A DNA stretch of 64,000 nt from assembly GCF_910589235.1 (NCBI RefSeq), contig NC_060960.1, positions 5,471,839-5,535,838 on the forward strand. The letters run 5' to 3'. Positions 1-11,100 of this stretch are shown one piece after another. The DNA is from Vespa crabro. Its lineage: Eukaryota; Arthropoda; Insecta; Hymenoptera; Vespidae. How positions within the stretch are numbered: position 1 is the stretch's first letter; every line of letters begins with the position of its first letter. A program made the position numbers and the translations under genes. The notes below the pieces were generated by a model. It had not been told where the DNA came from and searched no databases. It worked only from the letters and a program-made list of their open reading frames with translations.

Positions 1-1482
1 GTTTCATAATACATGTTTAGATTCTATAAAAATCAACAATTAATGTTCAATAATGTTCAACAAATATCGATTGGCGAAGGAAATATGTCAATAGCGATTG
101 ATACATCGCTTAATTTATTAGAATTCATGTTCGAAGGATTCATAAGATTTATAAATATCTTTGATTAATTTTGAGAATATCAATTGGCGAAAGAGAAAAG
201 TCAATTATAATTTGAGATATCGTTTTTCTTAATTTGTTCAGAATGAAAATTCAAAGAGTCGATAATGAAAAGTCAATTATGATCGAGATATCTTTTTTCT
301 TCATTTTTTTTTCTTTTTTTTTTTCTCTACAATTTCTTCATAACAAAAATTCAAGGTATCCGTAAAAATTATAAATTTGTTCGATAGACCGTGAAAAATA
401 TCCAGTCTCTTTCTTTTAATGTAATGACATAATCAATTTAATTAGACTACAGAATAATACATAAATTAAATGGTATATAGAAGAATAGACTTATTAACGG
501 GGAAAGCAAAGGCGTTGTCGCGAAAAGTCTCGTTAATGACGATTATAGTGTATTTGATGATAGATTAGATGTAGCTTTACTGAATGCAACTTGAAGAATA
601 ACGATGGTCCTTTCAACGCACGATGATAACTTAGCTTCTTCGTGCTGGTAATGAAGAAAGTCTTCTTTTAAAATAAAGCCGTAGTGTGTTGCTTCATACC
701 ATTCTACGAACCATAAGAGCTTCTTCGTGCTGGATAATTACATCCCTATCGTAAACACGAAACTCTACAAGTCCGTAGTTCCTACGAACTATAGTGATTT
801 AGATAAATCGATACTTTATCCAACATGTTTTCTATATCGTAATACTTTTCCTTTTTCTTCTTCTATGTATTTTTCTACACGAAAAAAACATTTACAAATA
901 TAATAGATTTTAATAGATCGAGCAAAGAAAGTGATCGTAATTATACATAATTACGATAGATTATGATGAATGTTTTATGATAAATACGATTAGAGAGGCA
1001 CCATTTCATTGTAAGACGAATGTAATAGTTTTTCGTTAACGATCACTATAATATTGTTATAATAATTATAAACAATAGCGATAAATACGATTGCGTTCGT
1101 TAAATATGACGATGGACATATTAACAAAAAAAAAAAAAAATTGATAATTTCGATGATAACGACAATGATAAACGTTTTGTAATAAATATAAATGTAAAAT
1201 TTTTAAATACGTACGAAGAACTTCATCTTTTCATTACTTTTTCTTTTCTTCTTCTTTTTTTATTGTTTCTGTTTTTTTTTTGTTCCTTTTTTTTTTTGTT
1301 CTTTTTTTTGGTCTTTTTGTTTTGTCATAACACAGAAATTCATTCTGAATCGGTAGCTCTTTTATCCACATGCAAAGACACACACAAACTATCCTTTCAA
1401 TGAAAATGATAAGCGGGTATTGAAACGATGCCTGGCCGCATCTTGCCAAGCGCGAAGATCCCTGCAACCGGCTTGAAGATAA

Positions 1483-1531
<49 letters not shown>

Positions 1532-2077
1532 TTTCTCTTTCTCTCTCTCTCTCTCTCGCCCCTCCCTCTCTTATTTCCCTTTCTCTCTATATCGCATATC
1601 TCCTTCCGTTACGTCTCCGTTTCTCATCGAGCTCACCTTTATGCAGCTTTTACGGCACTTAAGTTAGTCTCAGCTCGTTCGTAGAAGAATCTCTCATTCT
1701 CTCAGATCGATTCTTTCAAAAGGACGAACATTTTGAAAAACTAGTATAAATATAAAGAAATAGAAAGAGATAAGGAATAATCCGATGTGATAAATGGACC
1801 ATGTTGGAGAAGATAAATTCGGGGAAAAAAAGTGAGCAATGGAATTCGACGAGTTAAGAATAAGACCGGTTTATCAGTGACAACAACAAGGAAAAAAAAA
1901 GTATAAGTAAAAGGTTGATCGAAAACACGAGGATCCCCTTACAAGAGTTCTATTTCTTTTCTTTTTTTTTCTTTCTTTTTTTTTCTTCTTTTTCTTTTTT
2001 TTCTATTTTTCTTTTTTTTTCTTTCTTTTTTTTTTTTTTTTAATCTTTTTAATCTTTTTAACATTGCCTCCTTAAAG
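1..2077. other. Intron or upstream region of the myosin-18 gene
   Basis: No coding exon is supported here. The sequence is AT-rich, with a degenerate tandem repeat near 60-360, a 16-bp direct repeat (633-648 and 718-733), a CT microsatellite (about 1487-1556) and a long pyrimidine tract (about 1955-2045). The pyrimidine tract ends in CCTTAAAG directly before the ATG at 2078. It could therefore be a splice acceptor tract for a 5' UTR intron. The open frames at 1234-1467 (-) and 1428-1667 (+) are low-complexity translations of these repeats. Confidence 0.6.
1487..1556. repeat. (CT)n microsatellite, interrupted
   Basis: A run of CT dinucleotides broken once by a short TATCTCTTTTCTC stretch. It lies about 0.5 kb upstream of the alternative myosin-18 first exon at 2078, where CT/GA tracts are common in insect promoter regions. 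That promoter role is inference. Confidence 0.9.
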
Positions 2078-4021
2078 ATGTTAGACAACGCTACAAAATG
2101 GATGAGTAGCGGGAGCTCGCGTTTGCTCAAAGCCAAGAGTAGTCCGAATATTTCTAAGATGTCACCGAGCAACAGCAAGGAAGTAAATTCACGATCGAAA
2201 AATCCGTCTCGGTTGAACGAATCAACTACGATAAATAACAACAATAAGACAACGTCTCGTGTTAACCGTTCGACTTCAAGGACACCTGGAAAAGGTGAAC
2301 AAACAACTACAGTTCGAGTTGCTACATCACCGAACGTCGATATATCGAAAACAAGAGGACAGATATTGAGCAAGAATCGACGAGCGATTTCGGAAAGTCC
2401 AATAAAAATAACGTGCTCACAGAAAAATGATAAAAAAAAGGCACCCGTCAAATCAACCGTATCATCATCATCATCATCATCAATATCATCATCTTGTACC
2501 ATACTGGAGGACAGAAGTCTCCTGAAAAAGGGACTAACTTATGCACCTGCAAAATTACCGAAAAAGCCGGAAGCCCTAAGGAAGAATCTTGATCGTTCGA
2601 TCAGTTTAATGAACGTACCGAAAGAGACGAATTCCTTGGTTGTTCAGATCCCTAATGAGAAGAATAAAAAAGATGAACTGACGAAAAAGAGACAGAGTAT
2701 GAACAGATCGATCAGCATGTGGAACGTCCAATCGTCTTCGAAGATGGAAGTTTATAGTAATAATCAGTCCAAGAGGAATATGCCATTAAGTACAATGTTG
2801 TGCTCAAGACCAAGTAAAATACCACTATTGGCTGGTAGAATATCTAACTTGGGTCGATCTCTCGCCGATCTATCGCAGGTAGATCGGAGTGGTGAGTCGA
2901 CGCTTTTTCGGCTTGCAAAAACGAACGTCGTGAACGTTATCGAGCCAGATCTCGATCGTTCCATCGACGAACGAATTTATGAGAATTGTCGAGAGGCAAT
3001 TGGTGAAAGAGTTTTAGATAAGGAAGAGTCCTCGTCTCGAATTGGAACAAATCTCGAGGAACGAGCAGCTCGTTTGATGGCTGAATTGGATGATGATGAT
3101 AATGATAACGGGCCAACGACCATGGACAGAACTGACAAAGGAGAGATAAAAGAAATGATCGATTCCGTCGATCGAGTTGACGGTGTCGATCTCGAAAACA
3201 GCGAAAAATCGTCAAAGAATCGAGAAATTCCGGTAAGTAACGAAATGAAATTATCCGATAGTGATAAGAAGAAAATGGATAAAACGACGATCGAAAAGGA
3301 AAGCACTGGAAATATAAAGGAACTCAGGTGTAATTGGGAACGACAATCAAGGGATATCAAAGAAGAAAAACAAGAAATCAAGAAAATCGTAATCTCGAAT
3401 GATACATTAGATAATAAAAAAAAGCTCTTAGGGAAGAGAACGAAGGAGATCGAACATTTGGTTAATTTCTTTAATTGTAAAAACGCTGAATCTTCGTCAA
3501 CGACAAACGAGAACTCCCGGGATCCATGGATCAAAACAAAGAACAACTTAGTACCGGGTTATTCCTCGATAGAGTCGAACTTGAAAAAAAATAATAAAGA
3601 ATCGAAGAATGCCAATGAGTACAGTAACGGTTACGTGTCGGATGGTAATTGTTCAGAAGATAGCGGACACATTAGTAACGAAAATGAAGTTGAGTGGAAA
3701 GATGGTGGTCAGAGTGAACAACTCCGTGGTAGCTTTGAGAAAGAACGAGGATCATTCTTTGAGGAAATACCACGTAACGAGGAAGATCGTACTATCGGTG
3801 TTTTTGATTCATCTTCCCATGTCGTACGCAGATTCGTTCGTTCGGAAAAAAAGGAGATCGTTATGGTTACCAAAAATAATCCTTCGGCATCCAGCGAAGC
3901 TAGTAGCATCGATAGTTGCAGAGAGGACGTTTCCAAAGCTATCAATGGATACGAAGTATCTAGAGATTCTTGGAAAACTCCCAGATCTGCACATTCGACT
4001 GGTTCCAACGTTGGTAGACAG
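2078..4021 (+). CDS. Alternative first coding exon of a myosin-18 isoform (648 aa)
   Basis: A 648-codon open exon starting ATG at 2078. It can end at CAG|GTCTGT (4021/4022) in phase 0, matching the phase-0 acceptor at 4707/4708 of the myosin-18 neck exon. The open frame itself runs on to a stop at 4078. The encoded segment is polar, Ser/Lys/Glu-rich and apparently disordered, with no recognisable domain. It contains a Ser run near residues 130-140, two copies of an RSIS-x-x-NV motif (residues about 172-180 and 210-218), and acidic stretches. It would replace the motor domain, giving a headless isoform of about 1440 residues (648 + 792). A pyrimidine tract ending in AAAG just before the ATG suggests an upstream noncoding exon. 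The donor is mediocre, so a terminal exon or separate gene ending at 4078 is the alternative. Confidence 0.6.
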
Positions 4022-4707
4022 GTCTGTCCAGGGTTGCTTAACAATCGATATTATCGAATTGTCGGTTTGTCATCGTAAAATCAATTGTGTCAAATAGCAC
4101 TCGTTGATTAACTCGAAAGATTTGAATTAGCGTTTAACGTTTAAATCGATTTTAAATGTTTAAATTTAATTATCAATTCACTAACGAGGATGATCGTTGC
4201 ATCACGAAATTAACGATATTTTTTTTTTCTTATCAGGAAATATCATATTACAACTGGCATAAAGTTCTTACATCGTATTGTTTTTACATCGTATTGTTTT
4301 TACATCGAATGATCTTCGCTATGAATAATGAATACTTATTAATTCTCCTATAGTTATAACAAGTTATTTTGTATCACGAGATGTCTCTTTTGACGAAATG
4401 CCAGATGTCTTTCAATTTGTTTTGCTCGCTTAATACGTTATTGAAACTTCAAAATAAATTATCTCTTAATATTTTGAATCTGTTAATATAAAACTACGTA
4501 AGTGTTTATTTAATACTGATCCATCGTGCCAATAGTAAAATTACAATTATATAATTTTCTACAATTTAATCTCGTTTTCTAATCATTATCAATTTGCCAA
4601 ATTGTCGTAAAAGCAAGTCTTATTGAACGTTTATTATCCAATAGTTTACAGTGATTTACTAGTATCTAACGACATTATTTTTTAATCTTTTTTTATTTTT
4701 TATACAG

Positions 4708-5091
4708 ATATTCTTCAGATCGGGAACCTTAGAAAGATTAGAAGCTCAGAGAGACGAGAAGCTCACTGGACATATTATCCTCCTTCAAGCTCGATGCAGA
4801 GGATACCTTGCTCGCCGAAAACTTAACACATTGAAGGTAATCGATAATTTTTAACGAGTTTGATATAGTATTTTGTCATAACTTTTCTACTGCACTTTCA
4901 ATAACAAAATCCTATTAAGTCCTGTTTCTAATAATAATCTTTACTTAAGTATTTCATTATTATTAGTAAAACAATGTAATTAAATATCATGTTAACAAAA
5001 AGCTACAAATGTTTCTATTTATGAAAAAAATAATTTCCGTTTAGTAATCGGCAAATTTGATATAAAAGTAATTAACAAAACTTACATTATT

Positions 5092-5138
<47 letters not shown>

Positions 5139-8100
5139 GATATTCAATATATAGATTCGTGAAAGATAACCAAATTACATAAATTTTTTAATTGCTTAAG
5201 TAAGCTAATTATCGCAAAGATATTTCAGTTACTCATCTTTTTTTCCTATATTTTCATTTTTATTCATTTTTCTTTTCCTTTTTTTTCTCATATCCATAAT
5301 TTAATACATTGACGTATAGTACTGGATGTTGTTGATCTTGACCCATAACTGATCGAGAATCATATACGTTTGCAACATTCAACGATTTTTCATTTACATA
5401 ATATGTAATAAAATGTTGTTTATCTTCTCACAGCTGCAAGACCTCGCGGTGAGATGTATTCAAAGGAACGTGAGGAAGCTGATGTCGGTGCGAGAATGGC
5501 CATGGTGGAGATTGTACGTGAAAGTCGCGCCTCTCTTAAATGTTCATCGGACCGAGGATCAGTTAAAGGCGAGAACGGTGAGAAAAAATGTTAATCATGT
5601 GTGTATATGAGTAAACTTATCCCTCCAACATCTCCATTTAGCAATGTCTCCTTCGCAAACATACATAAACAAGTATATACATAGATATATGCTTGTATTG
5701 TGTTTTCAATTACCCTAATAATCATTGAATTTCATTTAATTTCATTTAGACGTTTTACCACGATAAAAATATTATTCGCATAGATTTCTCATATTTTTTT
5801 TTTATATTCTTGCTAACAGGAAGAACTTGAAGTACTTCGGGCGAAAGTTGAGAGGCTCGAACAGGAACGGAATCATCTTAAGCATGATAATGATAAACTC
5901 GAGGCAAAGGTGAGTAAGATTTTCTAAGCCTGATCTTGATAAATCATTTGTCTTACTCTCATCAGGAATATACTCGAAGGTAATAATTGTTACTACACAT
6001 GCTAATCAAGATTTTCACTTTCTCAACTCCTTGGTTAATATCAAGCAATTGTTAATGAAGATGTTAGCGATATGTCGAAGTAGTAACGAGTTCTCTTCAT
6101 ATTACTGGTTTAGGTTTAGGTTAGTGAAAACTGTCTGCCGTTCAGCCGTTCATTACATGCGAATCGTATAATTAGGTTAATTGTACGCTCCGATGCGTAC
6201 CACAATATACCAGCCTCACGGATTGGATTAAAAGTCCAAGTAAATGAGGTACATAACGAATCGGTACGACTCGGTTATGACCCACATAAACCTACACGTC
6301 GAAATTATAATATCGTTATAGTGACTCATCGGATGTGTTTAGCACACAATTTTGGAAACTAACGTCCATCTTGATTATGCATCTAATATATAATACATCG
6401 ATTAGATAAGAGAGAATCCAATGAGGATAGTTGGTTCACATAGTCTCACTTAATTCAAAGTCTATTTGTTCTTCGATTACAAAATGTTGAGAATTTTAGA
6501 TAGGAGGACCTAACGACGATTCTTTAATCACATAGTCATGTCTAATTCAAAGTCTATTCGTTCTTCGATTATAGAACATTGAAAATTTTAACACAGGAAT
6601 CTTGTGACGAAATTAAAATCGAAGTAGATGCTTTTATTACTTCAAAAATGAAACAAATTTTTATAAACGGAAGCATATGTTCCGCATCGTTAAACGCCTA
6701 CACTCGAGGATATAAAGTTTGTATAATGTTGCGCATTTGCTACACTAGTTGGTTGTAGTCGAGCAGATGTATGTCGAGAGAAACCAATAGAGCATAGTCC
6801 GTTTATTCAGGATATCTGGGATAAAATCAAACGATCCGTGAAAAATCGTACAGTTAGACCTATTAATATGGGTGCCAACATTAGGACATGTGGCAATTTG
6901 AATGTTTATAATGAATATGTAACTAGAGCAGTATCACAGTCAATGTTTTTATTCGATAAATCAGACCAACTATGGGCACCCATGAATTTAAATAGAATCA
7001 TAGAGAACTTTTATAAATGATATACTGTCGATAATAAATTCTTAATATATCTTGGAAGTATGTTAATCAACTGCGAATCAATTGGTAATGCCCACTTATT
7101 TGCCATGTTATTTGAATATTTTTTTAAGACTTAACGTTGAACGTGGGTCAGCTCGAACGATCGACGTTCAGATTCTTTTCTCACGAATCCCCGAAGAGAA
7201 GTTGGCGAATAGCCAGAGATTCGGCTGGTCGCACGTTTTCATCCTCTTCTTCCTTGCCTCCACGTTTGCTCGTTCGTTCGTTCGTTCGTTTGCTTGCTCA
7301 CTCGCTCGCTCTTTCACTTAGAATAACTCGGAGGTGACCGCCTCCTCCTCCTTCTCCTCCTCCCTCGCTACGTCCTCACACAGACACCCTGGACGCGTAT
7401 CTTCTCTCTCTTTCTCTCTTTCTCTCTTTGCGGATCGGCTGACCCAGGAAGAGGCCAGTCGCACCGTGACGCTTTCTCGATACGGGCGTGTAGTTGTTCG
7501 ACGTTACGCAATCCGGCAAACGAGATGCGACTCTTCGACACGTAATCGAACGATCGAGTGCCGTTCAAATGAGAGCTCTCTGCAAGAAAAGGAAGAGTTC
7601 TCACTTAGAGCAACATGCAAACACAAAGATCGAACGTAAACGGCAAGATTCATTGTGATCTTATTTAAACGATTAGCTAATTTGGAAAAAAAGAGGAAAA
7701 ACGGTTTGTCAAAATGCCGTCGGTACCATCGTCAACATTCTCGGAAAGCATGACATCAAACAGTCACAATCTGCTCGAATCTAACGTCGATGGTATATCG
7801 GAGGATAAGAAAGATGAATCGATTGAAAGAAACTTGATAAATTCTCCGAGTACCAGTAAATGTCTTGGGAACTTAGCAAAGAGACCACCCTTACCACCTA
7901 TCGTCAATCATACCAAAAGACCAAGTAGTAGATTACACATTGCTAGTACTTTAAATTCGATTACGAGAAGTCCGTCACCTTCTAATAGTCTCTCTTCTAG
8001 TCTATCCTATCGCGCTAGATCGTCCACCAGATCACCTTCATTAACTTCCTCCAGAGCTTATTCTCGCTTGGATTGTTCAACGTCACTTTCCGTACCACCA

Positions 8101-11100
8101 CGTCGAACGTTTCCACGTGAAAACAGCGTAGCTTCCTTGCCCAACGAGGATGTTGCCTCGAAAGAGCAAGCACCTGTCGTCTTTGATGCTAGTCTTAACT
8201 TCGTTCTGGGCTGTGATAAGCAACGAGTCAGACAATCCTTCAGACCTACGGCCTCTCATCTTGAACCTGCCACAGCTTCCTCTTATCTTTCTAATAGAAT
8301 ATCGCAATTTCTTAAACGTACCGATCATATTATGGACGAATGGCGAAGTCTTGGTCATAAGGAAGATTTGGATGAGAGTTGTATATCCATCTCCAATAAT
8401 TCACGAAACAACTCGAGAACGTACATGGGAAGAAGTCAGAGTGCTACGAATATCATGATCAAAGGGTATCAATACTTCAGTAGGTCTTCCAGTATGACTA
8501 AGAGTCCCTCATCAAGACGGAGTATTTCTAGAGCTTCGGAAGATAGGACACTGTCAGATGGTCCTGGGAATGAGGTACCTTTGAACAGCCCAAGTCAATT
8601 GTTAAAAATGAATATTTCTTCAAATGTAAACTCTGATTTAATTTGGAATTACTATCATATCGAAATAAGTCTTTGCGATTATATGAATATCGGATGAAGA
8701 TAATTATCATATATTTTTTTATACGTAAGAGTATATTTTTTTTACATTGTAATATACGAATGTAATATACGAATATTTCTTTTTATTTCAGTTGAGCGAA
8801 ATGACGGCTGACTTCGCGGAAGAACACTCAACCTCTACGTTAGCAGCCGAGAGGATCGATGCAGAAACATCGGAACGTTTAAGATTAGAACGAGAACTCC
8901 AAGATGTTACCGAGGCCAATAAGAATCTCCAGCAGACTACTGAAAGACTCGAAATGGAATTATTGTACGCGAGAGCAGCTGATTTGAACGGCGTCGCGTC
9001 AGATGGTGAAGATGGCGAAGATGGTGGTATCTATAGGCAACGCTACGAACATGCTATTCGTGAACTCGAATTTACCAAGAGAAAGATGGCTCAACAGCAC
9101 GAAGACGATCTCGAACAATTGGTTGGTCTAAAGAAGCAATTGGAGAAGAAGGTACGTTTTCTCATCTTTCATGACTTCAACTAAAGAAACATTCAATCAA
9201 GATAATAGTTGTATGTGTCTTATCGAGTCTTGTTACTTATATCCTCAGCTAGCCGATGCCTATGAAGAAGTCGAAGAACAACGTCAGGTCGTAGGTCAAT
9301 GGAAACGCCGAGTTCAAAAGTTAAACGGTGAAATGCATGACCTAAGATTGCTGTTGGAAGAACAAACCGCTAGAAATAATCTTTTGGAGAAGAAACAACG
9401 CAAGTGAGTTAGAACCTGATTTCCATGTTTCTGAACAATCTAAAAGCGATGCTTTTAACGTATTAGTTATTGGTTTGTTTGAATTCACGAAAATGATCGT
9501 GCGCGGCTGGGCAATAACGATTAGTACAATAGCTGTAACGATTATAATAATAGTAAAAGCACTCTGATGTCAGTTATAACACAGGAACTTAACAGCTCGT
9601 AAATTGTCCCGATTCTACTTTGTAGAATTTCCACGAAGTTGGAAAGCCGAGAAAAATAAAGAACTTGCAGAAGATCGTATCTGGGTTTTCCGCTGATGCG
9701 TTCCGTTCTCTGTTAATACTTTGACGAAAGACGACTAGTATTGGGAGGTGGCTCGCTCTATTCTCATTTCTTCCGTAGCAACAAGTGTTTCTGGCTTGGC
9801 GCCAGGCCAATAGCACCGCGAGGGCACCCCTGCCAGACTTTGAGATCGTATCCAGCTTGGCTATAAATCGCGATGGGTGATAGTAAAAATAGTTGGATAC
9901 TATGATTAACGTAAATTCGAAGATATTATATTCCCCGAATCATTTTTCTTCATCTTTGAGTACTTTTATCTTGTTACCATTTGTATCACGTTCATTCATT
10001 GTTGTTTAATACTTTGACATACATGTCCTATTTCCGCCTTTAGTATTTTCGACTTCACTGTTAATATCGATGAATTTAATAGGGATTTTGTATACGATAT
10101 AGGATGATCAGGTGATAGAGCTACAAGAAATTTTAAGAATATAAAGACATAGATGTGGGCAGATATTAATTAATAAAAAAATAATTTTGTATGTTAAAAT
10201 CTGAAAAAAATCTGTTAAATGACTAACGGCAATCTTAATTTTTTTCAGGTTTGATTCGGAAACGCAAAATTTGATGAACGATCTCAGGCAAGAAAAAGCA
10301 CAACGAGAGAGATTAGCGCGGGAAAAAGAGATTACGATTGCTGAGAAGTTTACGATAGAACAAAACTTGAGTGTAAGTATCATACCAACAAAAAGTACTG
10401 GTATTAAATAAATAATGTATGTATGAAATAAAAATCAATTGAATACGTCGTCCTTTTGTAGGATGCAAAATTAGAAATTGAATTGAAAGAAGAACGACTT
10501 CGTACGTTGAGTCAAGAATTGGAAGAATTAACGTTCGGTGGTAAAACAGAAGAAGAAGTTGCTCAATTGAAGAAAGCGAAACACGAGTTGGAAAAACGTG
10601 CAAAGGATCAAGAAGAAGAACTAGATGATTTGGCTGGACAGGTGCAACTGCTTGAACAGGCAAAATTAAGACTCGAGATGAGTATTGAACAACAACGTAA
10701 AGAGATGCGAAAGGAGATGCAGCAACGTGACGAAGAACTGGAAGATGTACGTGGAAATGCCCTTAAAAAGGTAAAAGCTTTGGAATCTCAATTGGAAAAC
10801 GAACATGAGGAACGAACGATACTTCTTCGAGAAAAACACGAATTCGAACGAAGATTGGTAGCCATAGAAGAACAGGATAGGGCTGATCGTGCTGTAGATG
10901 CTGAAACAACACAAAGGTTCGTTTTGTTTAAAAATTATTTTTAGTTATATTTAAATAGCGTTTTATTTAAATCTTTTTCATTTGAATATTATATGTATAT
11001 TATTTCAATTTGTTTTTTATTCTTGAAATGTTAAAGATTAAAAAGAGATCTAAAAAGAACAAGAGCATTGCTGAGGGATGCCCAAACAATGCTAGAAAGA

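Noticed and set aside
1234..1667. Open frames on both strands around the CT/T-rich tracts
   Set aside because: They are translations of simple repeats (Ser/Leu or Lys/Glu runs) with no domain or splice support.
1939..2502. 187-codon minus-strand frame opposite the myosin alternative exon
   Set aside because: Its ends are poly-Asp and poly-Lys from a TCA repeat and a T tract. It is a shadow of the + strand exon.
3609..4097. 162-codon + frame overlapping the end of the 2078 exon
   Set aside because: It is out of frame with the long exon, and its composition fits a shadow.
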